DNA from: Macrophomina tecta
Lineage: Eukaryota > Ascomycota > Dothideomycetes > Botryosphaeriales > Botryosphaeriaceae
Assembly (NCBI GenBank): GCA_024180945.1
Contig: JAKSGN010000029.1
Location: forward strand, 1 to 23,566
Length of the DNA: 23,566 bases
Direction of reading: 5' to 3'
Under the pieces are notes generated by a model, which was not told where the DNA came from, ran no database searches, and saw only the letters and a program-made list of their open reading frames with translations. Of the stretch, positions 9,558-18,660 are shown in pieces. The position numbers and the translations under genes are program-made. Every line of letters starts with the position of its first letter. The first letter of the stretch is position 1.

Positions 9558-11102
9558 ATGGCTTCCGACGACGCGTCTTTGGCGATTTCCACCCCCACAA
9601 CTGCGCCCATAGGCGGCCTACCATCTACAAACCCGGCTGGCGACGGCGGCGGGCGCGGCTTAGAGCGTCAAGGCTGGGACAAATTTCCTTGGAGCCGGTA
9701 CCCAGGCTACCTGATTAGCGGAGAGGTCAAGCGCACCGGCTGGACCTGGTCCCACGGCTACGACATCAAGCACGAGACAACAGGCAAGCGCCGCTGGGTC
9801 TGCTGGCATTGTGTAGAGGATGGCAGCCCGCCAGCTGACTATATGGACTCTGGTACGGAAAATCACGGCAAACACCTCGCGAAGGAGCACGGCATCCAGG
9901 ATCCAGCTGGTAATCATAACATAAAGAAGCGATCAGTAGTCTCAGTGGCCCAGCAGCTCCAATTGAGTGCGAAAAAGCCAGAGGAGCAGGCAATACTTAA
10001 TAGACTCATCAGATCCTTCAATCCCGCCCACTTTCAAAAACTTCTTATGAACTGGATCGCCCACAACAATATACCTTTCCGCAAAGTAGAGAGTGAACAG
10101 TTCCGCTGTCTTCCAGAGTACACAAATCCACAGGTAGCGTCGACAGGTTGCCTACCCTCACATCCAACTATACGAAAGTGGCTCCTTGGTGAGTTTAACA
10201 GGCATAAGGGCGTTGTTACCGAGGTCCTCCACGGCGCTCCTGGCCTTATCCACCTCTCGTTCGATGGTTGGTCCTCTCGCAATCGCCTCTCACTGCTCGG
10301 CCTTAACGTACACTTTTTATCGTCCTCCGGCAAGGTGCGACAGTTCCTCATTGGGCTTCCTGAGCTTGAAGGTCGCCACACGGGTGTCAACCTCGCCGAG
10401 GAGGTCGCTTGCGTCATCGCAGAGTGGGACATCGGCTTAAAGATCGGCTATTTTATTACGGACAATGCAGACAATAATGGCGCTTGCCTGGAGGCATTGG
10501 CTAAGGAGCATGGCTTTGATGTGAAGTGGCGACGCCTTCGCTGTTGTGGCCACATTATCAACCTCGTAGTGAGGCAGATACTCTTTGGCAAAGATGCTGA
10601 CGCCTTCGAAGATGACTGCGAACAGCCACAGGAGCCTATGGAGGAGCACAAGCTTTGGAGGAGTCGCGGGCCACTTGGTAAGCTACACAATATTGCCCAT
10701 TGGATCAGTAGATCGCCTCTTCTGTCAAAGAAGTTCCACAACTACCAGGAACTCCACGGCGCAGCTGCCACCTACGACGTTGTCCTCGACAATGCGACGC
10801 GCTGGAATTCTACCGATGCGATGATGGAGCGCGCGCTCATGGAGCCGTGCCGCAAGGCAATTGATGCTATACTCCTCGACGAGATTCGCGAGTGGAATGA
10901 CTACGAGCGCAGGCGTCTGAAGGACGGCACCCAAAAAGGAGTTGTCAACCAGAATCCCCTTGTTTTTCAGGCATCTCTTGATATTGCTTCCTTAGGCTCC
11001 ATATTGATTCCTTCCTCGGTGTTCCCCTACACCTCGGATGCTCTACACTTCCTCGGATACTCTGATTTCCTCGGTTATATCACTCTAGTTTCATGTATTT
11101 AA
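9558..11102 (+). CDS. hAT transposase, truncated and fused to LTR-like sequence
   Basis: The open frame has 514 codons, of which about the first 474 are transposase. A BED-type zinc finger lies at residues 82-111 (C82, C85, H106, H111). The RNase H-like catalytic region shows SFDGWSS (D236), ITDNADNNG (D302), the CCGHIINL C/H pair (330-332) and TRWNS (W416), the usual hAT order. The expected final catalytic Glu and the C-terminal hAT dimerisation domain are absent, because the frame enters LTR-like DNA at 10979 and picks up about 41 unrelated residues. Up to that point there is no stop or frameshift, so the element is younger or less RIP-affected than the laccase pseudogene and the second hAT. 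The protein as encoded should be inactive, but it keeps its DNA-binding finger. Confidence 0.85.
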   Translation: MASDDASLAISTPTTAPIGGLPSTNPAGDGGGRGLERQGWDKFPWSRYPGYLISGEVKRTGWTWSHGYDIKHETTGKRRWVCWHCVEDGSPPADYMDSGTENHGKHLAKEHGIQDPAGNHNIKKRSVVSVAQQLQLSAKKPEEQAILNRLIRSFNPAHFQKLLMNWIAHNNIPFRKVESEQFRCLPEYTNPQVASTGCLPSHPTIRKWLLGEFNRHKGVVTEVLHGAPGLIHLSFDGWSSRNRLSLLGLNVHFLSSSGKVRQFLIGLPELEGRHTGVNLAEEVACVIAEWDIGLKIGYFITDNADNNGACLEALAKEHGFDVKWRRLRCCGHIINLVVRQILFGKDADAFEDDCEQPQEPMEEHKLWRSRGPLGKLHNIAHWISRSPLLSKKFHNYQELHGAAATYDVVLDNATRWNSTDAMMERALMEPCRKAIDAILLDEIREWNDYERRRLKDGTQKGVVNQNPLVFQASLDIASLGSILIPSSVFPYTSDALHFLGYSDFLGYITLVSCI

Positions 11103-11212
11103 GACATTCATTCTCCTTCGTTCGAATTGACAGGCAGAAGTACACAGACAGAAATTCGATTCTCTCTTCTGACCTCACCGAGTTCGGGCCTGAGGCCCAC
11201 CCAAATTCGACA
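10979..11212 (+). mobile_element. LTR-like insertion (solo LTR candidate A)
   Basis: Starting at TG (10979) inside the hAT transposase and ending at CA (11212), about 234 bp share a layout and blocks with 16598-16822: TCCTCGGTTAT, a TTCATGTATTTAAG TATA-like site, GACAGGCAGAA, and a TCT...TTCTGACCTCAC block near the end. The unit tcctcgg recurs several times. No matching target-site duplication is seen (tctct before, ttacc after), so the right border is uncertain and may extend towards 11300. The LTR identity is inferred from the TG...CA ends, the TATA-like site and the second copy. Confidence 0.45.
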
Positions 11213-11352
11213 TTACCATTTCTTATTGCCCTAATGTGTTCTCACTAGTCCTCGGGCCAACCTACTCCTCGGGCCACCTCGCGAACACGAACACGCGTCT
11301 GTGTACTAAAACAATAATAGCATCAACACAAGATCCCCAAACACTCCAAAAC

Positions 11353-11640
11353 CAAGCTCGTATCGTGAAAGGATCCCGTCGCGTCGTCGCTTAAGCGTAG
11401 TTCGGGCAACGTTATATGTCGCTGCAGCGCCCCGCTTAATCTGAATTTGGCCTTGATCGATAGCTTGGGATGCTAGGAATAGATGAGCTTCATAAGCACT
11501 AGAATGAGGACGCGTTGGTTGAGGCATAGATAATTAAAGTAAGGTGATGCATTTTGTTGATCGGTGGTGGTCCGCTCGCTTGTGGGATACGTGGGATACG
11601 TTAACGTTACTAGGACAGAAGTTTGCGGGCTCCGCAAATT
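11353..11640 (-). mobile_element. 5' fragment of a pogo/Fot-like Tc1-mariner element
   Basis: From the ATG at 11527 on the minus strand, the first 58 or so residues are a psq-type helix-turn-helix of a pogo-like transposase: AYEAHLFLASQAI, RGAAATYNVARTTLKRR and RDGILSRYE. Similarity stops near 11353, where unrelated residues follow, so only the N-terminal DNA-binding part survives; the DDE domain is gone. Upstream of the ATG are two tandem GTGGGATAC units (11582-11599), GTTAACGTTAC (11600-11610), a TA (11611-11612), and the perfect hairpin TTTGCGG-GCT-CCGCAAA (11622-11638). These fit the terminal inverted repeat region of such elements, but the exact end is not fixed. Confidence 0.65.
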
Positions 11641-12020
11641 TACACCAAAAACAGCCAACTTCCCACAATAAAATCTTCATACCACCAGCTAAATAAATTC
11701 TAGAAATCCGTCTAATTATAATATAAGCTACGGATATGAATCCTGTCTATTTAGAATTTTATACGTAATTCTTAGTCTACGAATTATTTTATTTTTCGTA
11801 ACAGGATTTTCGCTTAATTTACAGTACCCTGACAAAAGCTTTGGTTCGGTGCTAAGTAACAAGTAACCCAGCACATACTAATGGAAGGATACTGCCCGAT
11901 TGTACACGTGACCTTAGCGGAAAAGCAACACTATGGACTAGGGTTAGCGAAGAACTTAACAAACGAATTTCGTTCCTTATCGTTTCTCTTCTTCTCCTTA
12001 CGTTTGTTACCCTTAGTCAA
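11641..12020. other. AT-rich, RIP-like non-coding patch
   Basis: Bases 11641-11830 are strikingly rich in A, T and the dinucleotide TA compared with the genes on either side, and every frame is closed. This suggests a short RIP-mutated repeat remnant. Bases 11830-12020 are more balanced and run into the 3' end of the rhodopsin gene. No gene is seen. Confidence 0.45.
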
Positions 12021-13563
12021 TTAAGTGTCTGCATCGACCGCTTTCGGCCGTGCCTTGCACTCGTGTCTGCATTGATCGTGACAAAGTGCCTCTTGCGATT
12101 CAGTGTCTGGAGCGGCGATACTATCACCATCAGCCCCCACGTGCATAATATCTTCCTGACTCTCACTTCGATAACTAGCGCCCTGGCTGCGATGTTGTGA
12201 CGTTGCGAGGAGGGATTGTGTCTTTCCCATATCTTGATTAAGCTCCAGGCCAGTCTCGTTTGAGGTAGCTGGGAAGGTTCCAGACTTGCTTTTTGACCTC
12301 GTTGCGAAGCCAGTACGACGGGTGCTGCCAAGGATCAGAGGGAAGTGATGTCGTAGGAAAGGCTTCGCGAATGGGAGGCAGGCGCAAATGATTCCCGTGT
12401 TCAGCTCGATTACGCTACAGCCTTTTAGGTTTGAATGACTGACAGGGGAACGGGCAGCTTACCACCAGACATATCCTTCGACGAGATGCCAGGTAGGATC
12501 AGATTGTTGAATTAAGCTGAAAAGCGACTTGATCCGGAGTATGCCGACAATACAAACACTAGCCAATATCAGAACCCAGCATCTGTGGGAAAGGGAAGCG
12601 AAGACTTACAATGATCCAGTCATAAAGATACCACATAATCCAGCCTTCTGCCTTCGGGGCATCCTCGTGTGCCACAGCATCGGAATTGGTAAAACTAACA
12701 TCACAACGTCAGTCGCGACGTTGAGCGCCAAAACCGCAAAAAAGTAAGCAATGCGGTTGATGCAGGACCCATAGCCAATCGTGATATCCCAGCTCTTAGC
12801 TATGGGAATGCACTGGAATATGGCTACCAGCACTGATGCGGCCGAATAAGTAACCACGACTACCATCATCCCATACACAACTGCTCTGAACCGAGGTTTT
12901 GGCGATATTCGAACATAGAGGAGCAGGATTGACAGCTTTGCGAACATCATGGCGGTGCAGTATATTGCCTGGGTGGCTACTTGTAACTTTAGAAAGTTGA
13001 TGTTATCCCTCCACTCGAGCTGCTCTGATCGGTAGGATGAGCCATTACGCATGAGAAGAAAACGTACCCGTAGGAAAGTTGGACTGAATGCCCTAAGGGG
13101 GATGTCCCATATGTGGACCCCCAGACCGTAATTGCATTCTAGAAGATCTCAGTTTCCTGAGCGCGGATTTGGAAAACGCACGTACGAGTTATATTAACTA
13201 TGGCGAATGCGAATGTGCAAATCTGGAGAAAAGTCAACTGTACGTGTCCGAACTCCATGACTTTCTCGAAGAAGCAGGATCATACCCAAGCAGCTAAAAT
13301 AGAATCTACCAACCGTTAGTAGGATAGCTCATTACCTAATCGTTTTTGTACTTACAATCGCTATACTCAAGTGTCCGAGTAATCCACATTCTCGTGTAAA
13401 TTCGCAAACCCAAGACTATAGTAGCGAGGACAACGCATGTTATATTGGAGACAACAATAGGCCTTCCACTATACTCGGGATGCCCAAAAGAAGGAACGGT
13501 TCCAGGAGGGGCAGGTGCTGCACCTATGATCTCTTCCTTTGCGGTTATAAGGCTAAAGCTCAT
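12021..13563 (-). CDS. Fungal rhodopsin-domain integral membrane protein
   Basis: Six minus-strand exons (13563-13356, 13260-13186, 13138-13068, 13019-12610, 12582-12463, 12414-12021) join in frame to about 425 residues. It matches the fungal seven-helix rhodopsin domain (PF20684, SAT4/Pth11-related) with YGLGVHIWDI, FAKLSILLLYVRI, FQCIPIAKSW, C-INRIAYFF, LNVATDVVMLVLPIPMLW, RRQKAGLCGIF and DPTW...E landmarks. Seven hydrophobic segments lie roughly at 37-57, 77-94, 130-155, 163-187, 206-236, 246-275 and 288-312. A hydrophilic tail of about 110 residues follows. No Schiff-base lysine function is implied; members are probably plasma-membrane sensors, with ligand unknown. Oddities: intron 4 appears to be only 27 nt (12609-12583), and intron 1 (13355-13261, 95 nt) needs an AAG acceptor. 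The start ATG precedes helix 1 by about 36 residues, as usual. Confidence 0.75.
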
Positions 13564-15737
13564 GACTGTTCGAGTGGGTGAAGCACGCCGGAAAGACAGT
13601 AGTAGGTACTATCTATGCGCTGGAAAGGGTAGGACCTTAGTGCCCCAAGTTTATTGCGGGAGACACGGGCAATTTATCCTATATTGGACCCCATCCCCGC
13701 AGAGCTTTGCATGTACTTGAGAGTCATAGTTTGTATTCAACATTGCGAATCCTTTCAAGCCTGGCGGGAAGTTCCAGGATACTGTTGCGCCACGAACTAA
13801 ATATGAGTATGCCGCACACCATGCGGACCTAGCTGAACTAAAATTGCTGTTGCAGTAGTGGAAGAATGTAAATTTAGGGCGCCGGGCCCTCTGGCATCTC
13901 CAAATAACCTTTTCTGTTCTCCACCATAGGCTCACTTTCATGCATCTATTCACGCCACCCAATACGCCACAAGCTTGTCACTTATAAAGCTACTTCGAAC
14001 GCAAAAAGCTGGATAAACTTAGTACGCACCTGACGCAAGTCCGTTTTGATTGTGGAATGCAATAAAATAGTCCATCCATCTATGCTTGCAAGTCTTCCTG
14101 CGAAGGGTAAATCTTCACAGAACTTAGAAAATTCACTTTGTGATAGTAGGTTGGAGAAATCACGTGCGACTTGGTGTCTTATTGGTCAAGTTCCCCCGGG
14201 CGCAAGATTTATTTTGCCCCCTGCTGATCAGGTTAGCACATGCAGAGAGCTTATTAGTGGAATGCAAACGTCGGAACATAAAAGGCTCGTGGCGCACTTT
14301 CTAGAACGCGCACAGAACATAAATGACTCATGCGTGGCTCGTTTCCGATTGGCTAGCCTGTTCGCAACATTCGCCGCGGAAAGAGTTCCCATTCGATAAG
14401 GACAAGAATAAATGTAGGATGCCAAGCAAACTGCATATATGCGCAACCCATTACGAGCCTTACGCAACTGCGATTAAAACAGTTTGGAGGTGTGTTGCCC
14501 TCAGTAGCTAACTGTGGTCGAGAGGCTTAAGTCCTCGCTGCGCCCGGACCTTTTGGGTGCTGCAGGAGCCCTCAGATTCCTGCCACAGCGCCAGTTAAGG
14601 ATATCAAATTCATCATTCCAAATAATCCAGCTTCCACTACCACCATGCCTTCATTTGAGCATCATAAACTGCGAAGGTAGACCAACTGGCTGTTTCATGT
14701 GGTATCGTTTGTACATTAACTCATAACCAGGGGAGCTAGGCTTGTCGACGGGGAACTCCTGAGGGGCGCCATAAAGCGTGTTCACTGCGAGAGGATAAGT
14801 GTTGTTGCCTCAAGAGCATATACAAGCTAAGGACGTGGAAGTGATTTCTAGCCCCGACACGTTCTCCTACTCTCCCTTTCTTCCTGGGTGAAACTCTGAC
14901 CGTTTGCAGCTCCGCCTGGCTGGCTTTCAATCCCAGTATGCTTTTGAGCGCGGAACGTCCCACCCTTTGCTTTCTTTCTTGTGTCGAGAACGGGAATTAA
15001 ATCTAATGGAAAAGAACCAGGTGCTCAGAGATGCAGCGTGTTAGAACCTTCTAGCGAGTATTGCCTCTTGTTGAATTATGATGGAATTTGCGCTTGGTCG
15101 GTCGGAATCGATGAATGAATGACTTGATTGCTTGGTTGTTGAGACATTGTTGGTGTTAATTCCCAAGGCGTCTCAGAATGAGTGACTAAGCTAATATACT
15201 ATCCAATAGCATATAACGGAGGTGATTGAGCTCATTTTCCATCAAATTGCTTTGTTTATTCTACTTAGTACTCCATTGGTGGGCAACCCGTTCGTGGCAA
15301 AATCCGGAAACCATGCCCCCTAAGCCATTGTGGTAAGCGTGAGCCTTGGCAGGGCCGTACTAAAAGACGGGATAGGAGTGAATTTGTATTCACTATTACC
15401 TGCAAGTTGCAATTCGTAACCTTGAACGGAAAATTCCGCGTGGCCTGATTGCACATAGAGATGGTGTGAGCCAAATATTTGCGATCCATGTTTAGCGTAA
15501 CGGTCGGTCTTTCCACCTGGTTTTGTTGGTACGCCATCTGCGGCGCCCTGTTATTTTGAAGGCGGAAACTGGGTGGGTGGCTGTTGCGCCGTACGTTTGT
15601 GCAGCGCACAAGATGGTTTTGCGGCTGAGGCTTGGAGCGCAATCGCAAGTTACTGGGGCGCGCTGTGGTTTGACGCAACTGGTTGAAATGGCAGGGCATA
15701 GAAGTAGTTCTCGAGACGTTCGATTCCTATGATGATG
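13564..15737. other. Long intergenic region without supported genes
   Basis: This stretch of about 2.2 kb has scattered open frames of 60-144 codons on both strands (for example 13651-13962 minus, 14046-14399 plus, 15265-15776 minus). None has a recognisable domain, a good ATG context with consistent composition, or a plausible splice extension. Bases 13564-13700 should contain the promoter of the rhodopsin gene. The rest may hold decayed repeats or lineage-specific genes that I cannot recognise. Confidence 0.4.
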
Positions 15738-16125
15738 ATTCATACGCCCTGTCGGCCTCCATGGGCCATAGGACAAGAAACGCTAATCTACGCTAAACTA
15801 CATTAGGATTTAATGATGATGATGATGATGATTATTCATACTCCCCGTCGGCCTCTACCGGCCATTGGGACAAGGAACGCTAATCTGGGATTTAATGATG
15901 ATTTATTGTTGGATATCATTCGTTTTGGGGACTGTTCGTGTCGCACCATATAGCTTAGCCACAATCACTTGTATAAGAGGTAAGCGGGTCACCTACCCTC
16001 TCCCTCTTCATGTCATCATCAATGAATTATCACTGTTCATCAACAGTCCAACATTTATACACCCCGTCGGCCTCCGCAGGCCATAAGGACAAGGACGCTA
16101 ATCTACGCTAATCTGTATTGGGATC
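15738..16125 (+). repeat. Three copies of a LINE 3'-tail-like unit with GAT microsatellites
   Basis: A unit of the form ATTCATAC-CCC-GTCGGCCTC...GGCCAT...GGACAAGGA-CGCTAATCT...TTAATGATGATG occurs at 15738-15832, 15834-15902 and, without the GAT run, 16053-16125. The first two copies are 96 bp apart; the third follows about 150 bp of unrelated DNA. The pattern of a conserved short block ending in (GAT)n is what I would expect of piled-up 3' ends of a fungal Tad-like LINE, and LINE coding sequence follows at 16311. That assignment is inference. Confidence 0.6.
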
Positions 16126-16310
16126 CCCACTCAAGCGGGAGGGGTTTGGCCCGGCCCTGACTGTGGAGGCCGCAATGAGAGAAGTCGGCTGAAAACTGAG
16201 GTAGGGGCCTGGATAGACCTTTGGGACACTGGAGGTTATAGGCATGTCGAACCCTACTGCAACTTGTATATAGATATAATTGTATGATTTCCTGATGGCA
16301 ACTCCGGGCA

Positions 16311-17125
16311 ATTACGGCTGCCCAGAAGCTAAAGGATAAGGGCAACAGAGTCGTAATCAAATGGGTCCCAGAACATCTCAATGTCCATTGCAGTGAGGAA
16401 GCCGACTTACTAGCAGAGAAGGCCGCCACCCTACCACCGGACACAGACCGACCCAGCCTCGTGTACTACGGTATGCAAGTCAAGAGACGGCTATATGACG
16501 AGTGGGAAAACCGGCGGAAGTCGACTCCCTCATCCACGTACAGCAAGACTTTCGGTTGGAAGATCAAACGGAAGCTTAAGCCCCCTACTTCGATAAGTGT
16601 CAGACTATTTTGCCTTACTGCCTCAGATCAGCATCTACTCTTTGCCACCACCTCACTACTCCTCATCTTCACAAGCATCGGATAGCGACATCGGCTTCTA
16701 CTCTCCTCGGTTATTCAAACACTCATTTATGTATATAAGCAAGCCTACCTCCCTCCCTCTCAGGAGACAGGCAGAATCTACTCTCTTTTCTGACCTCACT
16801 ACTCTTCACTCTAAATCCAACAGTTAGGGAAACAGCATCTGCCTTCTACCAGCTGAAGATAGGACACGGCTACTTCAGGTCCTATCTCCATCGTTTCAAC
16901 CATGCAGAAGACGATGGATGTCCATGCTCTGGTACTGCAAAACAAACGCCGAGGCACCTACTCCTAGAATGTCCTCTATACAGAACCGAAAGGCTCTCAG
17001 TAAAGAATACTCTAAGCGCAAACCGAATGAACCTCCGGTACCTCCTCTCCACAACCGAAGGAATCTCTGCTACTGTAGACTTCCTTCAAAAAAACGAAGA
17101 TATCCACGCGTCGGTGGATGCTTAA
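16311..17125 (+). mobile_element. 3' end of a Tad-like non-LTR retrotransposon (RNase H and zinc knuckle), split by an LTR
   Basis: Bases 16311-16597 read as the end of a LINE RNase H domain: KLKDKG, VIKWVPEHLNVHCSEEADLL (the conserved WVPGHxxxxGNExAD pattern with changes), AEKAAT, then GWKIKRKLK. Bases 16826-17125 continue with the typical last segment: AFYQLKIGHGYFRSYL, then a zinc knuckle C-P-C...H-LLLE-C, and a stop at 17123. The LTR-like piece 16598-16822 separates them. The reverse transcriptase and endonuclease parts are absent: upstream sequence (16126-16310) shows only decayed coding traces. The VPGH Gly is Glu and GNE is CSE, so the RNase H is degenerate. Confidence 0.8.
16598..16822 (+). 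mobile_element. Solo-LTR-like insertion (candidate B) inside the LINE
   Basis: A 225-bp segment that begins TGTCAG and ends CCAACA interrupts the LINE coding frame exactly between the RNase H tail and the zinc-knuckle segment. It has an internal ATGTATATAAG TATA-like site and the GACAGGCAGAA and TTTTCTGACCTCAC blocks shared with 10979-11212. The flanking pentamers are ataag and gttag, which are not identical, so a clean target-site duplication is not demonstrated. The surrounding LINE frame defines the borders to within a few bases. Confidence 0.6.
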
Positions 17126-17382
17126 CGACCTGCCCGACGGGGTATAAATACGCTCAACGCTCACACTCTTTTCGTTTTGTTAGTTCTTCGATTATTTCAT
17201 AATGTCTCTAGTCTTTCCTTAGAGGGAAAACCTCTCTTCAGGCATTTAAGCCAACTATTCCTAGTACGAACCTCGACCAACCCCTATATAGAACTCTAAA
17301 AGCAGAAAACGCTCTTACGGCCCGTCTTTAATAGTCTCCGACTCTAAAAGGACGTTAAACTAAATAAATAAATAAGTCCCTT
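17126..17382. other. Degenerate AT-rich repeat DNA between LINE and hAT remnant
   Basis: No intact gene is present. A TATA-like GGTATAAATACG lies at 17140-17151. Stops are frequent on both strands. A plus-strand fragment near 17287-17331 reads RTLKAENALTARL, a leucine/alanine-rich helix such as occurs near the ends of some fungal transposases. The same DNA may instead be the decayed C-terminal part of the minus-strand hAT transposase. I cannot decide between these. Confidence 0.35.
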
Positions 17383-18413
17383 AAAACTGCCCCAGCGCGT
17401 CAAGACGCCTAGGCGAGGCTGGTGATAGAGCCGTTGTTTCTGACGCATATATCCTTCAGCAGCTGCCGAGTCTTCGAAGCCTTGCGAATATACGCACTGA
17501 TTAAGTTTATCTGCTTATAGGTACGCGCATACACCGGCACCAACGACAGAATGTCCTTCATCAGCAGCTGGAGGCCGTGTGAGTCGCATAGCACAGGAAA
17601 CACGTGCTTGAATAGAGGGCCAGCGCTTATAAGCTTGAGCATGGCTCTCGTCGTTGCGCACGTATCCACTACCCAGCTGTTAACCTTCCAAGCGTGTTCA
17701 GCGCCGCCTACAGCCTGAAGAACGACTGCGCGGTTCGCCTCCCAGAGAGCAGCTGCAGTAGCCTCGTGCAAGCCAAGGTCAGTCATCCTTAAGAAGAGCG
17801 AATCTGAACCAGGCATCACTACTGACGTGCTTAATATACGCGCGCCGCTGCGTGCGTCACTTTCGTCAGAAACGAAGTTCAGCTGCTTCTGCGTACGCAT
17901 AAGAGCCAGTACCTCCGCCTCGCATTGATCCTTCGTTAGCGCAAGCAACAGCAACTTAGCAACCTTATTCGGCTTGGGCGGCTCATGGCTCGCGTTCAGT
18001 GCGTTCAGATATTTCAGCATAGCCGGCTGCTCAAATACACTGAATGGGAGACCGGCTTCGAAGATAGTAGTAGCAGGCAGCTGCTGCAGCTGCTCCTCAG
18101 TATAAAGGCTCATACTCCCAGTGAGCCTCCGCTGGTGAAGCCGAGACTCAGGCATACGCGCAACACCAAGGGATGATACCGACGAGGCTTGAGAGGGAGC
18201 CGGCGAGCCAACGAACGAGGACTCAGGCGTTGAGCTGAAGAACAGCGGGAGCCTCTGAGGGCTCTTTTGGTACGCCGTGCACGTCCGCAAGTGCCCCTTC
18301 AACACCCCTACCTTGGTTGCTGAACGCCGCCAGCCGCAGTGGTTACACTCACGGAGCCCAAGCTTCGTACCCGTTGCAGACGGCTCGATGATGGTGAACT
18401 CATTGTATACCGC
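17383..18413 (-). pseudogene. Decayed hAT-type transposase (BED finger, DUF659-like)
   Basis: On the minus strand an open frame runs from 18413 (after a TAG at 18416-18414) to a TAG at 17411-17409. It encodes a BED-type finger (ECNHCGWRR...HLRTC, C-x2-C...H-x4-C), a Ser/Pro linker, then LPFSVFE, FVSDESDARSG, AWKVNSWVVDTCATT and FPVLCDSHGLQLLMKDI. These are the helical and C/H landmarks of hAT transposases that score as DUF659. Directly after the stop, in another frame, TRWGSF (17400-17383) supplies the conserved RW motif, showing that a frameshift broke the gene near 17400-17412. There is no ATG at the expected start; the upstream TAG could be a mutated codon. The element is distinct from the hAT at 9558. 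Confidence 0.75.
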
Positions 18414-18660
18414 CTAGTTCCCGTTACGTGGACCTATCATAATGATGTACAAGAGAGGCGAGAGGCGCTGAACGCGAATAACACGAGGAATAGGATAGAG
18501 AGACAGCAACGGTATACGCAATTTTCGCATGTGGCACTCAACACCAAGCCTTTGCGCTAAGCCTCTCATGGATATACACTTATACATAAGCAGATGGTAA
18601 TTGCCAGCTTCAATTACCGGTAATTGCCGCAATTGACGGCTGCCGGCAATAGTCCACCCC
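18414..18660 (-). repeat. 5' subterminal region of the second hAT, with 16-bp palindrome
   Basis: Upstream of the decayed transposase lies a cluster of AATTGCC/GGCAATT motifs: GGTAATTGCC at 18596-18605 and 18619-18628, CAATTGACGG at 18630-18639, and GCCGGCAAT at 18642-18650. The perfect 16-bp palindrome CAATTACCGGTAATTG occupies 18611-18626. In the element's orientation this would be its left subterminal array. The true terminal repeat and target duplication are not identified. Confidence 0.5.

Larger units (their letters stand above)
8930..11212 (+). mobile_element. hAT-type DNA transposon, 3' end lost to LTR-like insertion
   Basis: A hAT element is indicated by the transposase at 9558 and by a 5' region (about 8930-9070) dense in AGTGA/TCACT motifs, as in hAT subterminal transposase-binding arrays. 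The exact terminus is not defined: I could not find a matching right-hand terminal repeat or an 8-bp target duplication. The transposase frame runs into LTR-like sequence at 10979, and the C-terminal third of the transposase is not recognisable further right. So the element is truncated and cannot move on its own. Confidence 0.6.

Noticed and set aside
11938..11947. CTAGGGTTAG, reminiscent of the telomere repeat TTAGGG
   Set aside because: Only one partial unit, with no tandem array; chance occurrence is likely.
13651..13962. Minus-strand 103-codon open frame upstream of the rhodopsin gene
   Set aside because: No domain, signal peptide or splice extension; composition not convincing.
14046..14399. 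Plus-strand 117-codon open frame
   Set aside because: It starts at TTG, has no motif and no promoter-like signal at a sensible distance.
15265..15776. Overlapping open frames on both strands near 15.3-15.8 kb
   Set aside because: No family resemblance in any frame; their ends run into the LINE-tail repeats.
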